From an uncultured Eubacterium sp. (lineage in GTDB: Bacteria; Bacillota; Clostridia; Lachnospirales; Lachnospiraceae): a stretch of 44,208 bases of DNA. Positions 1 through 7,922 of the stretch are shown in pieces (the first letter of the stretch is position 1; every line of letters starts with the position of its first letter). Both the position numbers and the translations under genes were made by a program. Below the pieces are notes generated by a model. That model was not told the DNA's origin and ran no database searches. It saw only the letters and a program-made list of their open reading frames with translations. Location: NCBI GenBank assembly GCA_947088865.1, contig CAMUHY010000022.1, forward strand, positions 1 through 44,208. The letters run 5' to 3'.

Positions 1-12
1 TCCTAAACCCTC

Positions 13-41
13 TTGCAAAATTCGCAGTGTTGGTTTATAAT
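13..41 (+). promoter_or_regulatory. Putative promoter of antisense antitoxin RNA
   Basis: TTGCAA at 13-18, a 17-nt spacer and TATAAT at 36-41 form a near-consensus sigma-A promoter pointing right. It has no protein gene to serve and faces the 3' end of the small toxin gene on the other strand. That is the layout of type I toxin-antitoxin loci such as txpA/RatA and bsrE/SR5. The assignment to an antitoxin RNA is inference. Confidence 0.55.
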
Positions 42-47
42 CATCTT

Positions 48-165
48 AGAAGCCGAAGGATTCAAGCACGTCCGACGGTTGTTCAATCGGAAACGAGTAA
101 TCAATTTTAGAAAAACAAACGGATCACTGGCTATTCTCTATTCGCAGTAGAGGATAGCCTTTTCC
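48..165 (+). ncRNA. Putative type I antitoxin antisense RNA
   Basis: This is an inferred transcript from the promoter at 13-41 to the hairpin at 129-159, which is followed by TTTT on this strand. It would overlap the 3' end of the convergent toxin mRNA, as RatA overlaps txpA. A 35-codon frame open from the window edge to a stop at 108-110 exists on the same strand, but it has no start codon and no ribosome site, so I treat the stretch as RNA. Ends are approximate. Confidence 0.45.
129..163. terminator. Bidirectional terminator between toxin mRNA and antisense RNA
   Basis: GGCTATTCTCTA (129-140) pairs with TAGAGGATAGCC (148-159) around a 7-nt loop, with one non-Watson-Crick position. TTTT follows on the plus strand and a GTTTGTTTTT tract follows a little further on the minus strand. 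It sits just beyond the toxin stop codon, where both convergent transcripts would end or overlap. Confidence 0.65.
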
Positions 166-166
166 G

Positions 167-250
167 TTACTTGCGGTTGTGTTTATTGTCTATGTATGTC
201 AAGGCTGCAAAAATCACCAGCACCAACGTAAGCACTTCTAACGTATTCAT
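167..250 (-). CDS. Holin-like type I toxin peptide (Hol-Tox/TxpA-like)
   Basis: A 27-residue peptide begins MNTLEVLTLVLVIFAALTYI and ends in the basic tail DNKHNRK. The single hydrophobic helix followed by a charged C-terminus is the hallmark of holin-like membrane toxins of type I toxin-antitoxin systems in Firmicutes. The start is set by a near-perfect AAAGGAGG eight bases upstream. The ribosome site is itself buried in an inverted repeat (258-279), an extended -10 lies at 322-327, and a convergent promoter points at its 3' end. These peptides insert in the membrane and are silenced by an antisense RNA. The length and architecture fit the family; toxicity is inferred. It could be a relic of a mobile element, since such loci often ride on them. 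Confidence 0.7.
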   Translation of the reverse strand: MNTLEVLTLVLVIFAALTYIDNKHNRK

Positions 251-257
251 ACCGACC

Positions 258-279
258 TCCTTTCCGTTTCCAGAAAGGA
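258..279 (-). promoter_or_regulatory. Hairpin sequestering the toxin ribosome binding site
   Basis: TCCTTTC (258-264) and GAAAGGA (273-279) are perfect 7-bp complements around an 8-nt loop. On the minus strand the 3' arm is the GAAAGGA of the toxin's AAAGGAGG. A folded mRNA would therefore hide the ribosome site, a known way of limiting translation of type I toxins. Confidence 0.6.
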
Positions 280-321
280 CAACCGCAGACTATCCCTACC
301 TGCTCTAATCTGACTAAGCGA

Positions 322-327
322 ATTATA
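322..327 (-). promoter_or_regulatory. Toxin promoter, extended -10
   Basis: On the minus strand the sequence reads TGCTATAAT, an extended -10 (TGn-TATAAT). It lies about 70 nt upstream of the toxin start. No good -35 is visible at the standard distance, which is usual for extended -10 promoters. The rest of the 251-592 gap holds the operon terminator at 411-461 and no gene I can support. Confidence 0.5.
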
Positions 328-410
328 GCACGGTCAAATAATGCTATAAAAGATTTGCGTTAATTACTCCGCTGCTTCCAATGCCACCTCTGCAAATTAA
401 GTAGTTTGCG

Positions 411-461
411 GGGAATAAAAAATTGCCCTTGTTTCGGCTCGTAAGGGCAAAAACAAGGGCA
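411..461 (-). terminator. Rho-independent terminator of the nad operon
   Basis: TGCCCTTGTTT (424-434) pairs perfectly over 11 bp with AAACAAGGGCA (451-461). On the minus strand the stem is followed by AATTTTTTATT. It lies about 130 nt beyond the transporter stop codon, the last gene of the nadA-nadB-nadC-niaR-transporter run, so it probably ends that transcript. Confidence 0.8.
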
Positions 462-592
462 GATACATAAGGTTTGAGCATTAGACAGGCAGAATACCTT
501 GAAAATATGAGGTTTTCAGCGGGTTTAATAGATAAATTCCCATTTAAATATCATTTTCTACAAATTTTATAAAATATCATCCTGCATACACT

Positions 593-1972
593 CTATTTAA
601 AAAATTTATCATAAATGCCAAAAATAAATATAAATAGGATAATAACTGGCAATATATACGTTACATAGCCTTTCATCCAATTCTGTATTTTTATGCCATT
701 TCCTGTATTGGCTTCCTGTTTAAATTTTTCCCAGCCCCAGCCATATCTTGTAACGCAAAATAATAAATATACCAAAGAACCAAGCGGCAAAAATAAATTG
801 CTCACTAGAAAGTCCTCAAAATCCAAAATCGTTCCGCCAAATATTTCAAATCCATCCCAACTTAAAATATTGTAACCCAACACACATGGAAGTGATAAAA
901 CAACAATCAATACAAAATTAACGATTCCTGATTTCTTTCTGCTGCAATTTGTCAATTCCATACCACAGCATATAATATTTTCAAACACGGCAAAAACAGT
1001 GGACAATGCCGCAAAAGACATAAACAAGAAAAATAAACTTCCCCACAAACGCCCTAATGGCATACTTGCAAAAATATTGGGCAAGGTAATAAATATTAGA
1101 CTTGGACCTGCGGTCTGGTCAACATGATATGTAAAACAAGCTGGAAAAATAATCAATCCCGCAGTAATTGCCACAAATGTATCCAATAAAACAACACGAA
1201 CGGACTCGCCTAGTAACGTATGTTTCTTATCAATGTAACTTCCAAAAATCGCCATAGCGCCAATACCTAGACTTAATGTAAAAAATGCCTGATTCATCGC
1301 ATTGGTCAATGTTGTTACAATGCCAACCTGTTTCATACGGTCAAAATCTGGCAGCAGATAAAATTGTAAGCCTTCTTTTGCCCCAGACATAAAAAAGCTG
1401 TTTCCTGCCAAAATCACCATAATCAGCAACAGTGCAATCATCATTATTTTTGTTATGCGCTCTAAACTGTTTTGCAGACCTCTTGTGCAAACAACAATTC
1501 CCATCAATACAACAAGAATCATCCAAAAAGCCATCACTTCAGGCTGTTCAAGCATATCTGAAAACGTAGCCGCAATCGTCTGTGAATCGACGCCATCCAA
1601 CTTGCCTGCTGCTGTCAAATAAAAATAATGCAGCATCCAACCTGCTACGGTTGTATAAAACATCATCAGCAAATAACAGCCAATCAGCGTAAAATATCCA
1701 TGAATATGCCATTTTGTTCCCTTTTTTTCCAATACCTGATATGCTTTTATAGGACTTTTCTTGCTGGCTCTTCCAACGGCAAACTCCATACACATAACAG
1801 GCAAACCTAAAATGGCTAAAAATATAAAATAGAACAAGACAAAGGCACCCCCGCCGCTTTGCCCTGCTATATAGGGAAACTTCCAAACATTTCCAATACC
1901 AATAGCACAGCCTGCTGATAAAAGGATAAACCCCAATCTTGTTTTTAGTTTTTCTCTCTCCATAAAAATCAT
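593..1972 (-). CDS. Sodium-dependent transporter, NSS/SNF family, in NAD operon
   Basis: This is a polytopic membrane protein of 459 residues. The N-terminus has the NSS (LeuT/TnaT/MhsT-type) signature: a GFILLSAGCAIGIGNVWKFP segment with the unwound first helix, then a Gly-rich SGGGAF loop and a PVMCMEFAVGR segment. About 11-12 hydrophobic segments follow to a short cytoplasmic tail. Members couple sodium to uptake of amino acids or related amines. Here it is the last gene of the nad run, 17 nt after niaR, with the operon terminator downstream, so it is likely under NiaR control. The substrate is unknown: aspartate (the NadB substrate), tryptophan, quinolinate or a niacin-type precursor are the candidates suggested by context. 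Two starts (residues 1 and 4) are possible; GGAAAGG lies 4 nt from the first and 13 from the second. Confidence 0.9.
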   Translation of the reverse strand: MIFMEREKLKTRLGFILLSAGCAIGIGNVWKFPYIAGQSGGGAFVLFYFIFLAILGLPVMCMEFAVGRASKKSPIKAYQVLEKKGTKWHIHGYFTLIGCYLLMMFYTTVAGWMLHYFYLTAAGKLDGVDSQTIAATFSDMLEQPEVMAFWMILVVLMGIVVCTRGLQNSLERITKIMMIALLLIMVILAGNSFFMSGAKEGLQFYLLPDFDRMKQVGIVTTLTNAMNQAFFTLSLGIGAMAIFGSYIDKKHTLLGESVRVVLLDTFVAITAGLIIFPACFTYHVDQTAGPSLIFITLPNIFASMPLGRLWGSLFFLFMSFAALSTVFAVFENIICCGMELTNCSRKKSGIVNFVLIVVLSLPCVLGYNILSWDGFEIFGGTILDFEDFLVSNLFLPLGSLVYLLFCVTRYGWGWEKFKQEANTGNGIKIQNWMKGYVTYILPVIILFIFIFGIYDKFFK

Positions 1973-1989
1973 TATGCCTTTCCATTATT

Positions 1990-2535
1990 TTATTCACTCG
2001 ACCAAAAATCCACAGGTTCATATTCCTGCAATTTTGCCAAAAAACCTAATTGATACAGTCTATCTTGAATCAAATTCAATGTTTTTTCATCATCTGCCAC
2101 AACCGTGTGATAGTGATACCCCGATGTAACATTTTTTAAAAGACTCGATTTTCCACTTTTAATCTCATCTAAATATTCCCTGATATCACGTCTTGAATGA
2201 ATATTCATATCCGCTTTTATCACCCCATAAACCTTATGATAGACAAAAACATCTTTTACCCAACCGCCGAAATCAATAATGGTCTCAAGCTCTGTCTCTA
2301 CCTCAGAATCGGTGTGTATCACTTTAAAGACACGGGTAAACTCTTGTTTATTCTCTATTATATAACCTTTGTTGGTCGAATATATATGAATATCTTTCGC
2401 TCGGATTAATGCAATATCTTGAACAATAACCTGTCTGCTGACCTGAAAATGTTTGGCAAGACTAACTCCTGATATTGGCATATCGCTTGATTTTAAAATA
2501 TGGACTATCTTTTCTCTTCGCTCTTCTCCATTCAC
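1990..2535 (-). CDS. niaR: Niacin-responsive transcriptional repressor NiaR
   Basis: The 181-residue protein has an N-terminal HTH_11 winged helix (about 5-60) and a C-terminal 3H domain (about 70-175). Visible 3H ligands are the HTDSEVETEL block (His and Glu) and the GYHYHT block (two His), matching the metal-binding residues of the family. NiaR (YrxA in B. subtilis) binds nicotinate and represses NAD synthesis and niacin uptake genes. The GTG start is preceded by GAGGGG/GGTGG at good spacing. It lies 21 nt after nadC and 17 nt before the NSS transporter, so the repressor would autoregulate through the operator upstream of nadA. Confidence 0.93.
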   Translation of the reverse strand: MNGEERREKIVHILKSSDMPISGVSLAKHFQVSRQVIVQDIALIRAKDIHIYSTNKGYIIENKQEFTRVFKVIHTDSEVETELETIIDFGGWVKDVFVYHKVYGVIKADMNIHSRRDIREYLDEIKSGKSSLLKNVTSGYHYHTVVADDEKTLNLIQDRLYQLGFLAKLQEYEPVDFWSSE

Positions 2536-2556
2536 TTTTTACCACCCCTCTGCAAA

Positions 2557-3414
2557 TCAACTTATTGGATGAAGGTTTTTTAATGAAATATCCATTATTG
2601 GTGCAGAATGCGTAAGCGCTCCGCTTGAGACAAAGTCCACAGAAAGATTGAATAATTGTGCAATGTTTTCTTTTGTCACATTGCCTGAAACCTCCACCTG
2701 CGCACGTCCATCAATAATGTCAATAGCTTCTTTCATCATATCATGGGACATATTGTCCAACATAATAATATCTGCCCCTGCTTCAACTGCTTCTCGCACC
2801 ATGTCTAACGTTTCTACTTCCACTTCTATCTTTCTTACAAAAGATGCATAGGCTTTTGCCATAGCAACCGCCTCCTTAACACCCCCAGCAGCACCAATGT
2901 GATTGTCTTTTAACAGCACGCCATCTGTTAAATTATATCGGTGATTGTTGCCTCCGCCAACCTTCACTGCATATTTTTCAAATATTCTATTATTAGGCGT
3001 TGTCTTTCTTGTATCAAGCAATCGAATATTGGTGCCTTTAAGAAGCTGAACAATTGAATGTGTGTAAGTTGCAATTCCGCTCATCCGCTGAAGATAATTA
3101 AGCGCAGTGCGCTCTCCGCATAAAAGAACACGAATATCTCCTGTAACCTTTGCCAAAAGCATACCCTTTTCTACCTCATCGCCATCATTTACAAATAATT
3201 TTATTGTTGTATTTTCATCAAGCAGTTCAAAAACTCTTGAAAATACCTGCAAACCACAAATAACACCATCCTGCTTGCATATTAAATCCACTTCGCCAAG
3301 CTGAAAATTGGGCATCACGCTGTTTGTGCTAACATCCTCGCTCGTTATATCTTCTTTTAATGCACCAAGAATATAAGGGTCTACATTTAATTTTAAAGTA
3401 ACTTTATCAAACAT
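2557..3414 (-). CDS. nadC: Nicotinate-nucleotide pyrophosphorylase (carboxylating)
   Basis: The 285-residue protein is full length for quinolinate phosphoribosyltransferase. It converts quinolinate and PRPP to nicotinate mononucleotide and CO2, the step joining de novo synthesis to the NAD pathway. Family signatures are clear: ALKEDITSEDVST near the N-terminus, GERTALNYLQRMSGIAT, LLDTRKTTPNNR, VGGGNNHRYNLTDGVLLKDNHI and the barrel motifs VEVETL and IMLDNMS. AGGAG lies at normal spacing before the ATG. It is third in the nad operon, 45 nt after nadB. Confidence 0.96.
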   Translation of the reverse strand: MFDKVTLKLNVDPYILGALKEDITSEDVSTNSVMPNFQLGEVDLICKQDGVICGLQVFSRVFELLDENTTIKLFVNDGDEVEKGMLLAKVTGDIRVLLCGERTALNYLQRMSGIATYTHSIVQLLKGTNIRLLDTRKTTPNNRIFEKYAVKVGGGNNHRYNLTDGVLLKDNHIGAAGGVKEAVAMAKAYASFVRKIEVEVETLDMVREAVEAGADIIMLDNMSHDMMKEAIDIIDGRAQVEVSGNVTKENIAQLFNLSVDFVSSGALTHSAPIMDISLKNLHPIS

Positions 3415-3459
3415 TTTTTTCTCCTCTATTTTTTATATTATTTATTTATAAATTTCACA

Positions 3460-4791
3460 TTATGTATAATTCAATTTTTCCTTTACAACTTCTTTATAAG
3501 AAGACTGCAATGCCTCAAGGTCTTTATAGGATTCAAGTCTCCAATCTTTTACAATGCAATCTATATTTTTATTATCCAATCCATTTTTTTCTGCATTTTG
3601 TGTCTGTGTATTTAATATCTTATCTGCTGCCTTATTTTGAGCGATATCCAATGCAGCACGTTTTGCAAACACAAGACTTTCTAACAACGAATTGCTGGCA
3701 AGGCGATTGCGTCCATGTACCCCATTACAGGCAGTTTCGCCAACGGCATACAGATTTTCCATGCTCGTTTTACTCTCATAATTTACTTTAATTCCGCCCA
3801 TAAAATAATGCTGTGCAGGAACGACAGGTATGCACTCGTTAAACACATCATAGCCATGTTCTTTGCAATGTTGTACAATATTTGGAAAATGCGACAATAA
3901 TTCCTCTTTTTTAATCGGTCTTAAATCTTCCCATACAAAATTGGTTCCATCTTTTTGCATCTGCTTTTTGATTTCATTGGTAAGCAAATCTCTTGGCAGC
4001 AATTCGTTGACAAAACGATTGCCGTTTTTATCATACAATTTTGCACCCTCGCCGCGCACAGACTCAGATATCAAAAAACTTCGGTCTGTTGGTTTGTCTA
4101 CGTAAAGCGTCGTAGGATGTATTTGAACATAATCAATATCCTTTAGCAAAACACCATGACGGACTGCTATTGCAATCGCATCGCCTGTAAGATGCCGAAA
4201 GTTTGTAGAATGCCTATAAACGCCTCCAACTCCGCCAGTTGCAAGCACAACTTGTTTCGCTTGTATTTTTTTTAAACGACCATCTTTTAATTTTAAGACA
4301 GCGCCATAACAAATATTATCCTTGCTGATAATATCCATTAATGTTGTATATTCCATAATCGTTACATTGCTTAACTGTTTGACTTTCTCCAATAAATGAC
4401 TTGTAATTTCCTTGCCTGTGACATCTTTATGAAAAATAATTCGGTTGGCGCTATGCGCGCCTTCTCTTGTATAGGCAAGACTTCCATCTGCTTCTCTCTG
4501 AAAATCTGCCCCCAGCGATATAAGGTCATCTACAACATCTCTTGAAGAACGAATCATAATTTCAACGGACTTTCTATCATTTTCATAATGACCCGCTTTT
4601 AATGTATCTTCAAAATATGAATCATAATCTTCCTCTTTGGTAAGCATACACATTCCGCCCTGTGCCAGAAACGAATCACTGCTTTCCATATCCGATTTTG
4701 TAATTATCACAATTTGTCTGTCTTTGGGAAGATTAAGCGCACAGTATAAACCTGAACATCCACAGCCTGCAATCAATATATCCGTTTTCAT
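3460..4791 (-). CDS. nadB: L-aspartate oxidase
   Basis: This FAD enzyme oxidises L-aspartate to iminoaspartate, the substrate of NadA. The N-terminal dinucleotide motif ILIAGCGCSGLYCALNLP is followed by SFLAQGGM, the capping-domain REGAHSANRI and HKDVTGKEI, then QIHPTTL, SVRGEGAKL and the C-terminal GETACNGVHGRNRLASNSLL, so the catalytic core is complete. I chose the ATG at 4791 because GAGG lies 6 nt before it; an upstream in-frame ATG at 4824 has a poor site. The protein is about 443 residues against about 540 in E. coli and lacks most of the C-terminal helical extension, a shortening that I believe is common in clostridial NadB. Confidence 0.95.
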   Translation of the reverse strand: MKTDILIAGCGCSGLYCALNLPKDRQIVIITKSDMESSDSFLAQGGMCMLTKEEDYDSYFEDTLKAGHYENDRKSVEIMIRSSRDVVDDLISLGADFQREADGSLAYTREGAHSANRIIFHKDVTGKEITSHLLEKVKQLSNVTIMEYTTLMDIISKDNICYGAVLKLKDGRLKKIQAKQVVLATGGVGGVYRHSTNFRHLTGDAIAIAVRHGVLLKDIDYVQIHPTTLYVDKPTDRSFLISESVRGEGAKLYDKNGNRFVNELLPRDLLTNEIKKQMQKDGTNFVWEDLRPIKKEELLSHFPNIVQHCKEHGYDVFNECIPVVPAQHYFMGGIKVNYESKTSMENLYAVGETACNGVHGRNRLASNSLLESLVFAKRAALDIAQNKAADKILNTQTQNAEKNGLDNKNIDCIVKDWRLESYKDLEALQSSYKEVVKEKLNYT

Positions 4792-4842
4792 ATTTAGCCT
4801 CATTTCTGCGCCGTTTTTGCGCATCCTATATTTGTTGAAAAG

Positions 4843-5748
4843 CTATTTTGCAAGTTCGAGCATCCTTGTCAACGGCGCCATTGATTTTCTTGCAAGTTCC
4901 TCATCAACAAACACTTCATTGGTCTCATCTTTTAAAACCTTCAGCACTTTTTCTAAAGTAATCTTTTTCATATTTTCACAAATTTGACCTTCTTTTACTG
5001 TATAGAGCTTTTTATCAGGCGCAATCTTTTTAATTTCCGCAAATACACCGTCAACTGTTCCAATAAGAAACTCTTTTGATGAAGAATTTGCCACATAATC
5101 AATAATTCCTGATGTGCTGCCTATGTAATCTGCATAATCTAATACTTCCTCACTACATTCTGGATGTGCCGCAAATTTAGCGTCAGGATGCTTTTCTTTT
5201 GCTTTTATAACCATATCTGCTGTAATTTCCACATGTCTTGGGCAGCAGCCGTCATTTAAAATAATGTTTTTGTCTGGAAGCTGCTTTGCAACATACCTGC
5301 CAAGATTCTTGTCTGGTATAAAATAAATGTTTTTATTCGGTAAATTTTTCACAATCTTTACAGCGTTAGAAGATGTAACACACACGTCAGAAAACGTTTT
5401 TAATTCGGCTGTTGAATTGATATAACAAACTACTGCCACATCCTCATATTCTTTTTTAATCCTTACGATTTCTTCTTTTGAAGCCATATGTGCCATAGGA
5501 CAATCGGCGGATGCATCGGGCATAAACACTCTTTTTGATGGATTTAAAATCTTTGCGCTCTCCCCCATAAATTCAACCCCGCAAAATACAATAATATCCG
5601 CATCAGTTTTTGTTGCAATTTTACTTAAATAAAATGAATCGCCTACATAATCGGCAATATGCTGCACTTCCTCATCGACATAATAATGGGCAAGAATAAC
5701 GGCATTTTTTTCTTTTTTTAATGTTGCTATATCCTCTGTAATAGACAT
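4843..5748 (-). CDS. nadA: Quinolinate synthase
   Basis: A [4Fe-4S] enzyme of about 301 residues that condenses iminoaspartate with dihydroxyacetone phosphate to quinolinate. Signatures: ILAHYYVDEEVQHIADYVGD, FCGVEFMGESAKILNP, the PDASADCPMA block, YINSTAELK, the DGCCPRHVEI block and HPECSEEV. Cysteines in the FCGVEF, DGCCPRH and EGQICENM segments match the expected cluster ligands. I chose the ATG at 5748 since ATGAGGAAAAT precedes it; the open frame extends to 5778 with no good site. It is the first gene of the operon, with the NiaR-overlapped promoter 75-110 nt upstream. Confidence 0.95.
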   Translation of the reverse strand: MSITEDIATLKKEKNAVILAHYYVDEEVQHIADYVGDSFYLSKIATKTDADIIVFCGVEFMGESAKILNPSKRVFMPDASADCPMAHMASKEEIVRIKKEYEDVAVVCYINSTAELKTFSDVCVTSSNAVKIVKNLPNKNIYFIPDKNLGRYVAKQLPDKNIILNDGCCPRHVEITADMVIKAKEKHPDAKFAAHPECSEEVLDYADYIGSTSGIIDYVANSSSKEFLIGTVDGVFAEIKKIAPDKKLYTVKEGQICENMKKITLEKVLKVLKDETNEVFVDEELARKSMAPLTRMLELAK

Positions 5749-5823
5749 ATTTTCCTCATTTCTGCACTGCTTGGGCATATTTTCAGCTTATGCAGCAGCA
5801 CGGACATAAGCTTGATTTTTGAA

Positions 5824-5858
5824 AGTATACCATAAAACTTTACAGATGACAAGACAGT
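5824..5858 (-). promoter_or_regulatory. nad operon promoter with overlapping NiaR operator
   Basis: Reading the minus strand, TTGTCA (-35, 5847-5852), a 17-nt spacer and TATACT (-10, 5824-5829) form a good sigma-A promoter. The -35 is embedded in an ACTGTCTTGTCATCTGT block (5842-5858). This resembles the family operator with a TGTCTTGACA core that I recall for NiaR. Binding there would block polymerase access, fitting niacin-dependent repression. The promoter is seen directly; operator identity rests on recalled consensus. Confidence 0.75.
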
Positions 5859-5886
5859 TATAAAAATTATTTTAACTTCATTAAAA

Positions 5887-6170
5887 AAGTAGCTAAGTGG
5901 TTTAGTAAATAGCGTAGCGGATTGCGAATCTCCACTTCCTCAAGCAGTGTAGCGATTTGTAAATATCAATTTCATTTTTATACAACCAGTAATCGCCATA
6001 CCAAAAAACATAAAAAAGTTGATATATAAAATTTTCAAACAACTTTATATATCAACTTTCAAATACTAGTCAAGCGGATATTCGCAATCCACTACGCTAC
6101 TTGATGAGGTTAAATAAATATTTATAATCTGCTACACTGCTTGTTTATCATCTTATTACCGCTTGACTAA
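5887..6170. repeat. Intergenic cluster of dispersed palindromic repeat modules
   Basis: This gene-free 450-bp gap is built from repeats. AGCGTAGCGGATTGCGAAT (5911-5929) is an inverted near-copy of ATTCGCAATCCACTACGCT (about 6080-6098). CAAGCAGTGTAGC near 5940 is an inverted copy of GCTACACTGCTTG near 6130-6142. The modules lie in A'B'...AB order, so they are separate inverted units rather than one nested palindrome. The right unit (6069-6115) is the clearest copy of a family seen at six or more other places in the window. No open frame here looks coding. Confidence 0.75.
6015..6059. repeat. Perfect 16-bp stem-loop between repeat modules
   Basis: AAAGTTGATATATAAA (6015-6030) is exactly complementary to TTTATATATCAACTTT (6044-6059) with a 13-nt loop. 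It could be a bidirectional terminator for pepD readthrough, but lacks GC pairs and a clear U tract, so it may belong to the repeat cluster. Confidence 0.6.
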
Positions 6171-6200
6171 CAATATTCAATTTTTCTATCAAAATTTCTA

Positions 6201-7649
6201 TCAAAATTCTTTTAACAAAGCAATCAGATACTCCCATACTCGTTTTGTAGAAGATATGCTTAATTTTTCTCTTGTGGTATGAATATATTGAATGTCTGGA
6301 CCAAAGGATATACAATCAAGTCCTGGCAGCTTGTCCGCGATAATTCCACACTCTAGCCCTGCATGGATGGTTTGAACAATGGCTTTTTTTCCGTACATTT
6401 TTTCATACAATGTTTCCATTTTTTCACGCAATGGCGACTCTCTTATAAATTCCCATGCAGGGTATTCGTTTTCAACCAAGCATATGTCGTCAACGTACTC
6501 TGTCAACAGTGCAAGTTTTCTTATCAGGCGATTCTTTTCACTTTCCAAAGCACTTCTTATCAGATAACACAATTCAATACAATCCTCATTATCTTTTATA
6601 ACGCCAAGATTTAATGATGTCTGTACCAATCCTTTAATATCATTGCTCATCTTTACAACACCTGAAGGAAACATATTTAATAAAAGCACTATTTTTTCAC
6701 CGCATATATCGGTCAAACAGCTTGATTTTGCATTTTCCTTCCACTCAACTTGAATATTTAATTGAGGGTCAGTCACTGCATATTCGTTTTGATAGGCTTT
6801 CAATTCCGATCCAATAACCGTCTCAATCTTTTGTTTATCACGCTCTAAAGCCACTAATTGAGCTGTTGAAGATGTTGCTATTGCATTGTCTTTTTCACCG
6901 CCGCAAATACTTTTTATTTTCATTTCAAAGCGGCTAATCAATATATCCAAAAGACGTCCCATCAATTCATTGGTATTGGCTCTTTGCTTGTCAATCTCTA
7001 CTCCTGAATGTCCGCCTGTTGCTCCGCATATTGTCATATCAAAATGGATTCCTGTAAAATCACTATATTCTTTTTTTAGCTTACATTGAACCGTTGCGCC
7101 TCCTGCACACCCTGCTAACAGATAGCCTTCCTCCTCTGAGTCGATATTAAGCATCATTCTTCCCTTAATATCTGATAAATCTATTGCGGTAGCGCCAAGC
7201 ATTCCAATTTCTTCATCTACTGTAAAAATCACCTCAAGAGCAGGATGTTGTATAGAATCCGATGCTAAAATAGCAAGACTGTATGCAATGGCAATTCCAT
7301 CATCTGCACCAAGCGATGTATTTTTAGCATACAGATAATCTCCTTCTATTACTAAATCAAGCCCTTCTGTCCTCATATCTTTATTACAGTCTGCCGTCTT
7401 GACAGCAACCATATCCAAATGTCCCTGCAAAACGACAGGCGGCTTGTCCTCATAGCCTTTGCTGGCAGGCTTCCATACAATCACGTTATAACTTTCATCT
7501 TGTCTGTACTTTAAATGATGTGTCTTGGCAAATTGTACACAATAATCACTAATTTCTTTTACATTTCCAGAACCATGTGGAATTTGGCACAATTCTTCAA
7601 AATACCGAAACACCTCAAATGGCTGTAAATCCTTTGTTATATAATCCAT
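6201..7649 (-). CDS. pepD: Aminoacyl-histidine dipeptidase PepD (M20C)
   Basis: A cytosolic zinc dipeptidase of about 482 residues, the usual size for Xaa-His dipeptidases. Visible M20 features are QIPHGSGN near the N-terminus, VLQGHLDMVAV with the metal His and catalytic Asp, SLGADDGIAIA with the bridging Asp, FTVDEEIGMLGA with the catalytic Glu, LNIDSEEEG, and the C-terminal HAGLECGII and YIHTTREKLSISS blocks. I chose the ATG at 7649 because GGAG lies 6 nt before it; the frame is open to 7718 with no site and would add a non-conserved extension. It ends in two successive TGATAG double stops. It appears monocistronic, with repeats downstream and spoIIP upstream beyond a terminator. Confidence 0.93.
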   Translation of the reverse strand: MDYITKDLQPFEVFRYFEELCQIPHGSGNVKEISDYCVQFAKTHHLKYRQDESYNVIVWKPASKGYEDKPPVVLQGHLDMVAVKTADCNKDMRTEGLDLVIEGDYLYAKNTSLGADDGIAIAYSLAILASDSIQHPALEVIFTVDEEIGMLGATAIDLSDIKGRMMLNIDSEEEGYLLAGCAGGATVQCKLKKEYSDFTGIHFDMTICGATGGHSGVEIDKQRANTNELMGRLLDILISRFEMKIKSICGGEKDNAIATSSTAQLVALERDKQKIETVIGSELKAYQNEYAVTDPQLNIQVEWKENAKSSCLTDICGEKIVLLLNMFPSGVVKMSNDIKGLVQTSLNLGVIKDNEDCIELCYLIRSALESEKNRLIRKLALLTEYVDDICLVENEYPAWEFIRESPLREKMETLYEKMYGKKAIVQTIHAGLECGIIADKLPGLDCISFGPDIQYIHTTREKLSISSTKRVWEYLIALLKEF

Positions 7650-7875
7650 AAACATCTCCATTTCTGCGCTGCTTTTTATCCAAAAACATTTTGGTTTTTT
7701 TACGTTTGTATCAAGCAACGCAAAGACACAAACGTTATTGCCACATCAAACCTGCTTTAATACCAGAAGTTTCTTTCTGTATTTACACACACAAATAACA
7801 TGGTATTATCACAAATAGTTGTGCATGGTTTTTGATTTTCATATGGATAATATACCATAAAAATCCATTTTTGGC

Positions 7876-7913
7876 TACCTTAATCCGCCATCTAAAGCCA
7901 GTGGGTTAAGGTA
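7876..7913 (-). terminator. Terminator-like hairpin after spoIIP
   Basis: TACCTTAATCC (7876-7886) pairs with GGTTAAGGTA (7904-7913) with one bulged base. It begins 10 nt beyond the spoIIP stop codon. The minus-strand tract after the stem is GCCAAAAATGG rather than a U run, so efficiency is uncertain. Confidence 0.5.
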
Positions 7914-7922
7914 ATCTTATTT

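Noticed and set aside
3-110. Open 35-codon plus-strand frame at the window start
   Set aside because: It has no start codon or ribosome site in the window, contains a good promoter and overlaps the toxin's antisense RNA layout. It is more likely noncoding.
593-2021. Overlapping minus-strand frame at 1548-2021 in the transporter region
   Set aside because: It is an out-of-frame shadow of the NSS transporter and the niaR end, with no coherent domain.
6015-6059. The 16-bp A/T stem as a riboswitch
   Set aside because: It is a simple perfect hairpin without a conserved aptamer core, and is better explained as part of a repeat cluster or a terminator.
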